Assembly: GCA_023053545.1 (NCBI GenBank)
Contig: JAKZAN010000082.1
Coordinates: 1 to 64,000 of the forward strand
DNA length: 64,000 nucleotides
Direction of reading: 5' to 3'
Origin: Lepidurus packardi
Taxonomy: Eukaryota > Arthropoda > Branchiopoda > Notostraca > Triopsidae
Shown: positions 1 to 14,900 of the stretch, piece after piece
Position numbering within the stretch: position 1 is the first letter of the stretch
How the letters are laid out: each line of letters begins with the position of its first letter
Notes under the pieces: model-generated
Seen by the model: only the letters and a program-made list of their open reading frames with translations
Databases searched by the model: none
Told to the model about the DNA's origin: nothing
Program-made: the position numbers and the translations under genes

Positions 1-1080
1 AATAGTTCATGAATTAATGAATTGAATCATAAATTACTGACTTATTTAAATAACTACGGACTTAGTTAATAAATTACTGACTTAATTAATAAATTACAGA
101 CTTTATTCATGAATTAACTGACTTAATTCATGAATTACTGACTTAATTCATGAATTACTGACTTAATTCATGAATTACTGACTTAATTCATAATAACTGA
201 CTTAATTCATGAATTACTGACTTAATAACTAATTACTGACTTAATTCACAAAATACTGACTTAATTCATGAACTACTGACTTAATTCATGAATTACTGAC
301 TTAATTCATGAATTACTGACTTAATTCATGAATTACTGACTTAATTCATGAATTACTGACTTAATTCATGAATTACTGACTTAATTCATGAATTACTGAC
401 TTAATTAAAAAATTGCTGACTTAATTCATGAATTACTGATTTAATTAATGAATTGCTGACTTACTTCATGAAATACTGACTTAATTCATGAAATACTGAC
501 TTAATTCTTGAACTACTTACTTAATTCACGAATTACTCACTTAATTCATGAATTACTCACTTAATTCATGCATTTCTGACTTAATTCTTGAACTATTGAC
601 TTATTTCATGAATAACTGACTAAATTAATGAATTCCTGACTTAAATAATGAATTACTGAAATAGTTCATGAATTAATTAATTTAATCATAAATTACTGAC
701 TTATTTAAATAACTACGGACTTAGTTCATAAATTACTGACTTAATTCATTAATTACAGACTTTATTCATGAATTAACTGACTTCATTCATGAACTACTGA
801 CTTAATTCATGAACTACTGACTTAAATCATGAACTACTGACTTAATTCATGAATTACTTACTTAATTCATGAAATACTGACTTAATTCATGAACTACTTA
901 CTTAATTCACGAATTACTCACTAAATTCATGAATTGCTCACTTAATTCATGAATTACTCACTTAATTCATGCATTTCTGACTTAATTCTTGAACTATTGA
1001 CTTAATTCATGAATTACTGACTTATTTCATGAATAACTGACTTAATTAATGAATTCCTGACTTAAATAATGAACTACTGA

Positions 1081-3180
1081 AATAGTTCATGAATTAATGA
1101 ATTGAATCATAAATTACTGACTTATTTAAATAACTACGGACTTAGTTAATAAATTACTGACTTAATTCATAAATTACAGACTTTATTCATGAATTAACTG
1201 ACTTAATTCATGAATTACTGACTTAATTCATGAATTACTGACTTAATTCATGAATTACTGACTTAATTCATGAATTACTGACTTAATTCATGAATTACTG
1301 ACTTAATTAAAAAATTGCTGACTTAATTCATGAATTACTGACTTAATTCATGAATTACTGATTTAATTAATGAATTGCTGACTTACTTCATGAAATACTG
1401 ACTTAATTCATGAAATACTGACTTAATTCTTGAACTACTTACTTAATTCACGAATTACTCACTTAATTCATGAATTACTCACTTAATTCATGCATTTCTG
1501 ACTTAATTCTTGAACTATTGACTTAATTCATGAATTACTGACTTATTTCATGAATAACTGACTAAATTAATGAATTCCTGACTTAAATAATGAATAACTG
1601 ACTAAATTAATGAATTCCTGACTTAAATAATGAATTACTGAAATAGTTCATGAATTAATTAATTGGATCATAAATTACTGACTTATTTAAATAACTACGG
1701 ACTTAGTTCATAAATTACTGACTTAATTCATTAATTACAGACTTTATTCATGAATTAACTGACTTCATTCATGAACTACTGACTAAATTCATGAACTACT
1801 GACTTAAATCATGAACTACTGACTTAATTCATGAATTATTTACTTAATTCATGAAATACTGACTTAATTCATGAACTACTTACTTAATTCACGAATTACT
1901 CACTAAATTCATGAATTACTCACTTAATTCATGAATTACTCACTTAATTCATGCATTTCTGACTTAATTCTTGAACTATTGACTTAATTCATGAACTACT
2001 GACTTATTTCATGAATAACTGACTTAATTAATGAAATCCTGACTTAAATAATGAACTACTGAAATAGTTCATGAATTAATGAATTGAATCATAAATTACT
2101 GACTTATTTAAATAACTACGGACTTAGTTAATAAATTACTGACTTAATTAATAAATTACAGACTTTATTCATGAATTAACTGACTTAATTCATGAATTAC
2201 TGACTTAATTCATGAATTACTGACTTAATTCATGAATTACTGACTTAATTCATAATAACTGACTTAATTCATGAATTACTGACTTAATAACTAATTACTG
2301 ACTTAATTCACAAAATACTGACTTAATTCATGAACTACTGACTTAATTCATGAATTACTGACTTAATTCATGAATTACTGACTTAATTCATGAATTACTG
2401 ACTTAATTCATGAATTACTGACTTAATTCATGAATTACTGACTTAATTCATGAATTACTGACTTAATTAAAAAATTGCTGACTTAATTCATGAATTACTG
2501 ACTTAATTCATGAATTACTGATTTAATTAATAAATTGCTGACTTACTTCATGAACTACTTACTTAATTCACGAATTACTCACTTAATTCATGAATTACTC
2601 ACTTAATTCATGCATTTCTACCTTAATTCTTGAACTATTGACTTAATTCATGAATTACTGACTTATTTCATGAATAACTGACTAAATTAATGAATTCCTG
2701 ACTTAAATAATGAATTACTGAAATAGTTCATGAATTAATTAATTGGATCATAAATTACTGACTTATTTAAATAACTACGGACTTAGTTCATAAATTACTG
2801 ACTTAATTAAAAAATTGCTGACTTAATTCATGAATTACTGACTTAATTCATGAATTACTGATTTAATTAATGAATTGCTGACTTACTTCATGAAATACTG
2901 ACTTAATTCATGAAATACTGACTTAATTCTTGAACTACTTACTTAATTCACGAATTACTCACTTAATTCATGAATTACTCACTTAATTCATGCATTTCTG
3001 ACTTAATTCTTGAACTATTGACTTAATTCATGAATTACTGACTTATTTCATGAATAACTGACTTAATTAATGAATTCCTGACTTAAATAATGAACTACTG
3101 AAATAGTTCATGAATTAATGAATTGGATCATAAATTACTGACTTATTTAAATAACTACGGACTTAGTTCATAAATTACTG
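1081..3180. repeat. Segment of satellite A duplicated near 8967-11040
   Basis: This stretch has the same order of variant monomers as about 8967-11040. A doubled unit (GAATAACTGACTAAATTAATG beginnings near 1551 and 9417), the odd unit TTCTACCTTAATTCTTG (near 2616 and 10464) and the short marker spacing near 2721-3101 are shared. The offset is 7866-7886 bp, changing by one monomer. Related fragments continue to about 4.3 kb and 12.3 kb, where a rare 6-bp addition (ACTTAATAAATTCATGAATT) occurs at 4261 and 12247. The duplication is a mosaic with gains and losses of whole monomers. Confidence 0.7.
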
Positions 3181-6050
3181 ACTTAATTCATTAATTACAG
3201 ACTTTATTCATGAAATAACTGACTTAATTCATGAACTACTGACTTAATTCATGAACTACTGACTTAAATCATGAACTACTGACTTAATTCATGAATTACT
3301 TACTTAATTCATGAAATACTGACTTAATTCATGAACTACTTACTTAATTCACGAATTACTCACTAAATTCATGAATTACTCACTTAATTCATGAATTACT
3401 CACTTAATTCATGCATTTCTGACTTAGTTCTTGAACTATTGACTTAATTCATGAACTACTGACTTATTTCATGAATAACTGACTTAATTAATGAATTCCT
3501 GACTTAAATAATGAACTACTGAAATAGTTCATGAATTAATGAATTGAATCATAAATTACTGACTTATTTAAATAACTACGGACTTAGTTAATAAATTACT
3601 GACTTAATTCATAAATTACAGACTTTATTCATGAATTAACTGACTTAATTCATGAACTACTGACATAATTCATGAATTAATGACTTAATTCATTAATTAC
3701 TGACTTAATTCATGAATTACTGACTTAATTCATGAATTACTGACTTAATTCATAATAACTGACTTAATTCATGAATTACTGACTTAATAACTAATTACTG
3801 ACTTAATTCATGAATTACTGACTTAATTCATAAAATACTGACTAAATTCACAAAATACTGACTTAATTCATGAACTACTGACTTAATTCATGAATTACTG
3901 ACTTAATTCATGAATTACTGACTTAATTCATGAATTACTGACTTAATTCATGAATTACTGACTTAATTCATGAATTACTGACTTAATTCATGAATTACTG
4001 ACTTAATTCATGAATTACTGACTTAATTCATGAATTACTGACTTAATTAAAAAATTGCTGACTTAATTCATGAATTACTGACTTAATTCATGAATTACTG
4101 ATTTAATTAATGAATTGCTGACTTACTTCATGAAATACTGACTTAATTCATGAAATACTGACTTAATTCTTGAACTACTTACTTAATTCACGAATTACTC
4201 ACTTAATTCATGAATTACTCACTTAATTCATGCATTTCTGACTTAATTCTTGAACTATTGACTTAATAAATTCATGAATTACTGACTTATTTCATGAATA
4301 ACTGACTAAATTAATGAATTCCTGACTTAAATAATGAATTACTGAAATAGTTCATGAATTAATTAATTGAATCATAAATTACTGACTTATTTAAATAACT
4401 ACGGACTTAGTTCATAAATTACTGACTTAATTTATTAATTACAGACTTTATTCATGAATTAACTGACTTAATTCATGAACTACTGACTTAATTCATGAAC
4501 TACTGACTTAAATCATGAACTACTGACTTAATTCATGAATTACTTACTTAATTCATGAAATACTGACTTAATTCATGAACTACTTACTTAATTCACGAAT
4601 TACTCACTAAATTCAAGAATTACTCACTTAATTCATGAATTACTCACTTAATTCATGCATTTCTGACTTAATTCTTGAACTATTGACTTAATTCATGAAT
4701 TACTGACTTATTTCATGAAGAACTGACTTAATTAATGAATTCCTGACTTAAATAATGAACTACTGAAATAGTTCATGAATTAATGAATTGAATCATAAAT
4801 TACTGATTTATTTAAATAACTACGGACTTAGTTAATAAATTACTGACTAAATTAATAAATTACAGACTTTATTCATGAATTAACTGACTTAATTCATGAA
4901 CTACTGACTTAATTCATGAACAACTGACATAATTCATGAATTACTGACTTAATTCATGAATTACTGACTTAATTCATGAATTACTGACTTAATTCATAAT
5001 AACTGACTTAATTCATGAATTACTGACTTAATAACTAATTACTGACTTAATTCATGAATTACTGACTTAATTCATAAAATACTGACTAAATTCACAAAAT
5101 ACTGACTTAATTCATGAACTACTGACTTAATTCATGAATTACTGACTTAATTCATAAAATACTGACTAAATTCACAAAATACTGACTTAATTCATGAACT
5201 ACTGACTTAATTCATGAATTACTGACTTAATTCATGAATTACTGACTTAATTCATGAATTACTGACTTAATTCATGAATTACTGACTTAATTCATGAATT
5301 ACTGACTTAATTCATGAATTACTGACTTAATTAAAAAATTGCTGACTTAATTAATGAATTACTGACTTAATTCATGAATTACTGATTTAATTAATGAATT
5401 GCTGACTTACTTCATGAAATACTGACTTAATTCATGAAATACTGACTTAATTCTTGAACTACTTACTTAATTCACGAATTACTCACTTAATTCATGAATT
5501 ACTCACTTAATTCATGCATTTCTGACTTAATTCTTGAACTATTGACTTAATTCATGAATTACTGACTTATTTAATAAATAACTGACTAAATTAATGTATT
5601 CCTGACTTAAATAATGAATTACTGAAATAGTTCATGAATTAATTAATTGGATCATAAATTACTGACTTATTTAAATAACTACGGACTTAGTTCATAAATT
5701 ACTGACTTAATTCATTAATTACAGACTTTATTCATGAATTAACTGACTTAATTCATGAACTACTGACTTAATTCATGAACTACTGACTTAAATCATGAAC
5801 TACTGACTTAATTCATGAATTACTTACTTAATTCATGAAATACTGACTTAATTCATGAACTACTTACTTAATTCACGAATTACTCACTAAATTCATGAAT
5901 TACTCACTTAATTCATGAATTACTCACTTAATTCATGCATTTCTGACTTAATTCTTGAACTATTGACTTAATTCATGAACTACTGACTTATTTCATGAAT
6001 AACTGACTTAATTAATGAATTCCTGACTTAAATAATGAACTACTGAAATA

Positions 6051-8970
6051 GTTCATGAATTAATGAATTGAATCATAAATTACTGACTTATTTAAATAAC
6101 TACGGACTTAGTTAATAAATTACTGACTTAATTCATAAATTACAGACTTTATTCATGAATTAACTGACTTAATTCATGAACTACTGACTTAATTCATGAA
6201 CTACTGACATAATTCATGAATTAATGACTTAATTCATGAATTACTGACTTAATTCATGAATTACTGACTTAATTCATAATAACTGACTTAATTCATGAAT
6301 TACTGACTTAATAACTAATTACTGACTTAATTCATGAATTACTGACTTAATTCATAAAATACTGACTAAATTCACAAAATACTGACTTAATTCATGAACT
6401 ACTGACTTAATTCATGAATTACTGACTTAATTCATGAATTACTGACTTAATTCATGAATTACTGACTTAATTGATGAATTACTGACTTAATTCATGAATT
6501 ACTGACTTAATTCATGAATTACTGACTTAATTCATGAATTACTGACTTAATTCATGAATTACTGACTTAAATAATGATTTACTGAAATAGTTCATGAATT
6601 AATTAATTTAATAATAAATTACTGACTTATTTAAATAACTACGGACTTAGTTCATAAATTACTGACTTAATTCATGAATTACTGACTTAATTCATGAATT
6701 ACTGACTTAATTCATGAATTACTGACTTAATTCATGAATTACTGACTTAATTCATGAATTACTGACTTAATTCATGAATTACTGACTTAAATCATGAATT
6801 ACTGACTTAATTAAAGAATTACTGACTTAATTAATGAATTACTGACTTAATTCATGAATTACTGATTTAATTAATGAATTGCTGACTTACTTCATGAAAT
6901 ACTGACTTAATTCATGAAATACTGACTTAATTCTTGAACTACTTACTTAATTCACGAATTACTCACTTAATTCATGAATTACTCACTTAATTCATGCATT
7001 TCTGACTTAATTCTTGAACTATTGACTTATTTCATGAATAACTGACTAAATTAATGAATTCCTGACTTAAATAATGAATTACTGAAATAGTTCATGAATT
7101 AATTAATTTAATCATAAATTACTGACTTATTTAAATAACTACGGACTTAGTTCATAAATTACTGACTTAATTCATTAATTACAGACTTTATTCATGAATT
7201 AACTGACTTCATTCATGAACTACTGACTTAATTCATGAACTACTGACTTAAATCATGAACTACTGACTTAATTCATGAATTACTTACTTAATTCATGAAA
7301 TACTGACTTAATTCATGAACTACTTACTTAATTCACGAATTACTCACTAAATTCATGAATTGCTCACTTAATTCATGAATTACTCACTTAATTCATGCAT
7401 TTCTGACTTAATTCTTGAACTATTGACTTAATTCATGAATTACTGACTTATTTCATGAATAACTGACTTAATTAATGAATTCCTGACTTAAATAATGAAC
7501 TACTGAAATAGTTCATGAATTAATGAATTGAATCATAAATTACTGACTTATTTAAATAACTACGGACTTAGTTAATAAATTACTGACTTAATTCATAAAT
7601 TACAGACTTTATTCATGAATTAACTGACTTAATTCATGAACTACTGACTTAATTCATGAACTACTGACATAATTCATGAATTAATGACTTAATTCATGAA
7701 TTACTGACTTAATTCATGAATTACTGACTTAATTCATAATAACTGACTTAATTCATGAATTACTGACTTAATAACTAATTACTGACTTAATTCATGAATT
7801 ACTGACTTAATTCATAAAATACTGACTAAATTCACAAAATACTGACTTAATTCATGAACTACTGACTTAATTCATGAATTACTGACTTAATTCATGAATT
7901 ACTGACTTAATTCATGAATTACTGACTTAATTGATGAATTACTGACTTAATTCATGAATTACTGACTTAATTCATGAATTACTGACTTAATTCATGAATT
8001 ACTGACTTAATTCATGAATTACTGACTTAAATAATGATTTACTGAAATAGTTCATGAATTAATTAATTTAATAATAAATTACTGACTTATTTAAATAACT
8101 ACGGACTTAGTTCATAAATTACTGACTTAATTCATGAATTACTGACTTAATTCATGAATTACTGACTTAATTCATGAATTACTGACTTAATTCATGAATT
8201 ACTGACTTAATTCATGAATTACTGACTTAATTCATGAATTACTGACTTAAATCATGAATTACTGACTTAATTAAAGAATTACTGACTTAATTAATGAATT
8301 ACTGACTTAATTCATGAATTACTGATTTAATTAATGAATTGCTGACTTACTTCATGAAATACTGACTTAATTCATGAAATACTGACTTAATTCTTGAACT
8401 ACTTACTTAATTCACGAATTACTCACTTAATTCATGAATTACTCACTTAATTCATGCATTTCTGACTTAATTCTTGAACTATTGACTTATTTCATGAATA
8501 ACTGACTAAATTAATGAATTCCTGACTTAAATAATGAATTACTGAAATAGTTCATGAATTAATTAATTTAATCATAAATTACTGACTTATTTAAATAACT
8601 ACGGACTTAGTTCATAAATTACTGACTTAATTCATTAATTACAGACTTTATTCATGAATTAACTGACTTCATTCATGAACTACTGACTTAATTCATGAAC
8701 TACTGACTTAAATCATGAACTACTGACTTAATTCATGAATTACTTACTTAATTCATGAAATACTGACTTAATTCATGAACTACTTACTTAATTCACGAAT
8801 TACTCACTAAATTCATGAATTGCTCACTTAATTCATGAATTACTCACTTAATTCATGCATTTCTGACTTAATTCTTGAACTATTGACTTAATTCATGAAT
8901 TACTGACTTATTTCATGAATAACTGACTTAATTAATGAATTCCTGACTTAAATAATGAACTACTGAAATA
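6051..8970. repeat. 1460-bp higher-order repeat, two tandem copies (satellite A)
   Basis: The segments 6051-7510 and 7511-8970 repeat each other with a constant offset of 1460 bp (73 x 20). Rare variants such as AATAATGATTTACTGAAATA (near 6569 and 8029), TTGATGAATTACTG and AATTAAAGAATTACTG lie at the same offset in both, and no difference was noticed by eye. A third copy starts at 8971 but departs after roughly 120 bp. Each unit holds three marker groups spaced about 540, 500 and 420 bp. This indicates a recent unequal exchange or local amplification. Confidence 0.85.
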
Positions 8971-11900
8971 GTTCATGAATTAATGAATTGAATCATAAAT
9001 TACTGACTTATTTAAATAACTACGGACTTAGTTAATAAATTACTGACTTAATTCATAAATTACAGACTTTATTCATGAATTAACTGACTTAATTCATGAA
9101 TTACTGACTTAATTCATGAATTACTGACTTAATTCATGAATTACTGACTTAATTCATGAATTACTGACTTAATTAAAAAATTGCTGACTTAATTCATGAA
9201 TTACTGACTTAATTCATGAATTACTGATTTAATTAATGAATTGCTGACTTACTTCATGAAATACTGACTTAATTCATGAAATACTGACTTAATTCTTGAA
9301 CTACTTACTTAATTCACGAATTACTCACTTAATTCATGAATTACTCACTTAATTCATGCATTTCTGACTTAATTCTTGAACTATTGACTTAATTCATGAA
9401 TTACTGACTTATTTCATGAATAACTGACTAAATTAATGAATTCCTGACTTAAATAATGAATAACTGACTAAATTAATGAATTCCTGACTTAAATAATGAA
9501 TTACTGAAATAGTTCATGAATTAATTAATTGGATCATAAATTACTGACTTATTTAAATAACTACGGACTTAGTTCATAAATTACTGACTTAATTCATTAA
9601 TTACAGACTTTATTCATGAATTAACTGACTTCATTCATGAACTACTGACTAAATTCATGAACTACTGACTTAAATCATGAACTACTGACTTAATTCATGA
9701 ATTATTTACTTAATTCATGAAATACTGACTTAATTCATGAACTACTTACTTAATTCACGAATTACTCACTAAATTCATGAATTACTCACTTAATTCATGA
9801 ATTACTCACTTAATTCATGCATTTCTGACTTAATTCTTGAACTATTGACTTAATTCATGAACTACTGACTTATTTCATGAATAACTGACTTAATTAATGA
9901 AATCCTGACTTAAATAATGAACTACTGAAATAGTTCATGAATTAATGAATTGAATCATAAATTACTGACTTATTTAAATAACTACGGACTTAGTTAATAA
10001 ATTACTGACTTAATTAATAAATTACAGACTTTATTCATGAATTAACTGACTTAATTCATGAATTACTGACTTAATTCATGAATTACTGACTTAATTCATG
10101 AATTACTGACTTAATTCATAATAACTGACTTAATTCATGAATTACTGACTTAATAACTAATTACTGACTTAATTCACAAAATACTGACTTAATTCATGAA
10201 CTACTGACTTAATTCATGAATTACTGACTTAATTCATGAATTACTGACTTAATTCATGAATTACTGACTTAATTCATGAATTACTGACTTAATTCATGAA
10301 TTACTGACTTAATTAAAAAATTGCTGACTTAATTCATGAATTACTGACTTAATTCATGAATTACTGATTTAATTAATAAATTGCTGACTTACTTCATGAA
10401 CTACTTACTTAATTCACGAATTACTCACTTAATTCATGAATTACTCACTTAATTCATGCATTTCTACCTTAATTCTTGAACTATTGACTTAATTCATGAA
10501 TTACTGACTTATTTCATGAATAACTGACTAAATTAATGAATTCCTGACTTAAATAATGAATTACTGAAATAGTTCATGAATTAATTAATTGGATCATAAC
10601 TTACTGACTTATTTAAATAACTACGGACTTAGTTCATAAATTACTGACTTAATTAAAAAATTGCTGACTTAATTCATGAATTACTGACTTAATTCATGAA
10701 TTACTGATTTAATTAATGAATTGCTGACTTACTTCATGAAATACTGACTTAATTCATGAAATACTGACTTAATTCTTGAACTACTTACTTAATTCACGAA
10801 TTACTCACTTAATTCATGAATTACTCACTTAATTCATGCATTTCTGACTTAATTCTTGAACTATTGACTTAATTCATGAATTACTGACTTATTTCATGAA
10901 TAACTGACTTAATTAATGAATTCCTGACTTAAATAATGAACTACTGAAATAGTTCATGAATTAATGAATTGGATCATAAATTACTGACTTATTTAAATAA
11001 CTACGGACTTAGTTCATAAATTACTGACTTAATTCATTAATTACAGACTTTATTCATGAATTAACTGACTTCATTCATGAACTACTGACTAAATTCATGA
11101 ACTACTGACTTAAATCATGAACTACTGACTTAATTCATGAATTATTTACTTAATTCATGAAATACTGACTTAATTCATGAACTACTTACTTAATTCACGA
11201 ATTACTCACTAAATTCATGAATTACTCACTTAATTCATGAATTACTCACTTAATTCATGCATTTCTGACTTAATTCTTGAACTATTGACATAATTCATGA
11301 ACTACTGACTTATTTCATGAATAACTGACTTAATTAATGAAATCCTGACTTAAATAATGAACTACTGAAATAGTTCATGAATTAATGAATTGAATCATAA
11401 ATTACTGACTTATTTAAATAACTACGGACTTAGTTAATAAATTACTGACTTAATTAATAAATTACAGACTTTATTCATGAATTAACTGACTTAATTCATG
11501 AATTACTGACTTAATTCATGAATTACTGACTTAATTCATGAATTACTGACTTAATTCATAATAACTGACTTAATTCATGAATTACTGACTTAATAACTAA
11601 TTACTGACTTAATTCACAAAATACTGACTTAATTCATGAACTACTGACTTAATTCATGAATTACTGACTTAATTCATGAATTACTGACTTAATTCATGAA
11701 TTACTGACTTAATTCATGAATTACTGACTTAATTCATGAATTACTGACTTAATTCATGAATTACTGACTTAATTCATGAATTACTGACTTAATTCATGAA
11801 TTACTGACTTAAATAATGATTTACTGAAATAGTTCATGAATTAATTAATTTAATCATAAATTACTGACTTATTTAAATAACTACGGACTTACTTCATAAA

Positions 11901-14900
11901 TTACTGACTTAATTCATGAATTACTGACTTAATTCATGAATTACTGACTTAATTCATGAATTACTGACTTAATTCATGAATTACTGACTTAATTCATGAA
12001 TTACTGACTTAATTCATGAATTACTGACTTAATTAAAAAATTGCTGACTTAATTCATGAATTACTGACTTAATTCATGAATTACTGATTTAATTAATGAA
12101 TTGCTGACTTACTTCATGAAATACTGACTTAATTCATGAAATACTGACTTAATTCTTGAACTACTTACTTAATTCACGAATTACTCACTTAATTCATGAA
12201 TTACTCACTTAATTCATGCATTTCTGACTTAATTCTTGAACTATTGACTTAATAAATTCATGAATTACTGACTTATTTCATGAATAACTGACTAAATTAA
12301 TGAATTCCTGACTTAAATAATGAATTACTGAAATAGTTCATGAATTAATTAATTGAATCATAAATTACTGACTTATTTAAATAACTACGGACTTAGTTCA
12401 TAAAATACTGACTTAATTCATTAATTACAGACTTTATTCATGAATTAACTGACTTAATTCATGAACTACTGACTTAATTCATGAACTACTGACTTAAATC
12501 ATGAAATACTGACTTAATTCATGAATTACTTACTTAATTCATGAAATACTGACTTAATTCATGAACTACTTACTTAATTCACGAATTACTCACTAAATTC
12601 ATGAATTACTCACTTAATTCATGAATTACTCACTTAATTCATGCATTTCTGACTTAATTCTTGAACTACTGACTTAATTCATGAACTACTGACTTATTTC
12701 ATGAATAACTGACTTAATTAATGAATTCCTGACTTAAATAATGAACAACTGAAATAGTTAATGAATTAATGAATTGAATCATAAATTACTGACTTATTTA
12801 AATAACTACGGACTTAGTTAATAAATTACTGACTTAATTCATAAATTACAGACTTTATTCATGAATTAACTGACTTAATTCATGAACTACTGACTTAATT
12901 CATGAACTACTGACATAATTCATGAATTACTGACTTAATTCATGAATTACTGACTTAATTTATGAATTACTGACTTAATTCATGAATTACTGATTTAATT
13001 CATAATAACTGACTTAATTCATGAATTACTGACTTAATTCATAAAATACTGACTAAATTCACAAAATACTGACTTAATTCATGAACTACTGACTTAATTC
13101 ATGAATTACTGACTTAATTCATGAATTACTGACTTAATTCATGAATTACTGACTTAATTCATGAATTACTGACTTAATTCATGAATTACTGACTTAATTC
13201 ATGAATTACTGACTTAATTCATGAATTACTGACTTAATTCATGAATTACTGACTTAATTCATGAATTACTGACTTAAATAATGATTTACTGAAATAGTTC
13301 ATGAATTAATTAATTTAATCATAAATTACTGACTTATTTAAATAACTACGGACTTAGTTCATAAATTACTGACTTAATTCATGAATTACTGACTTAATTC
13401 ATGAATTACTGACTTAATTCATGAATTACTGACTTAATTCATGAATTACTGACTTAATTCATGAATTACTGACTTAATTCATGAATTACTGACTTAATTC
13501 ATGAATTACTGACTTAATTAAAAAATTGCTGACTTAATTCATGAATTACTGACTTAATTCATGAATTACTGATTTAATTAATGAATTGCTGACTTACTTC
13601 ATGAAATACTGACTTAATTCATGAAATACTGACTTAATTCTTGAACTACTTACTTAATTCACGAATTACTCACTTAATTCATGAATTACTGACTTAATTC
13701 ATGAATTACTGACTTAATTAAAAAATTGCTGACTTAATTCATGAATTACTGACTTAATTCATGAATTACTGATTTAATTAATGAATTGCTGACTTACTTC
13801 ATGAAATACTGACTTAATTCATGAAATACTGACTTAATTCATGAATTACTGACTTAATTAATGAATTACTGACTTAATTAATGAATTACTGACTTAATTA
13901 ATGAATTACTGACTTAATTCATGAATTACTGACTTAATTCATGAATTACTGACTTAATTCATGAATTACTGACTTAATTCATGAATTACTGACTTAATTA
14001 AAAAATTGCTGACTTAATTCATGAATTACTGACTTAATTCATGAAATACTGATTTAATTAATGAATTGCTGACTTACTTCATGAAATACTGACTTAATTC
14101 ATGAAATACTGACTTAATTCTTGAACTACTTACTTAATTCACGAATTACTCACTTAATTCATGCATTTCTGACTTAATTCTTGAACTATTGACTTAATTC
14201 ATGAATTACTGACTTATTTCATGAATAACTGACTTAATTAATGAATTCCTGACTTAAATAATGAACAACTGAAATAGTTCATGAATTAATGAATTGAATC
14301 ATAAATTACTGACTTATTTAAATAACTACGGACTTAGTTAAAAAATTACTGACTTAATTCATAAATTACAGACTTTATTCATGAATTAACTGACTTAATT
14401 CATGAACTACTGACTTAATTCATGAACTACTGACATAATTCATGAATTACTGACTTAATTCATGAATTACTGACTTAATTCATGAATTACTGACTTAATT
14501 CATAATTACTGACTTAATTCATGAATTACTGACTTAATTAACTAATTACTGACTTAATTCATGAATTACTGACTTAATTCATAAAATACTGACTAAATTC
14601 ACAAAATACTGACTTAATTCATGAACTACTGACTTAATTCATGAATTACTGACTTAATTCATGAATTACTGACTTAATTCATGAATTACTGACTTAATTC
14701 ATGAATTACTGACTTAATTCATGAATTACTGACTTAATTCATGAATTACTGACTTAATTCATGAATTACTGACTTAAATAATGATTTACTGAAATAGTTC
14801 ATGAATTAATTAATTTAATCATAAATAACTGACTTATTTAAATAACTACGGACTTAGTTCATAAATTACTGACTTAATTCATGAATTACTGACTTAATTC

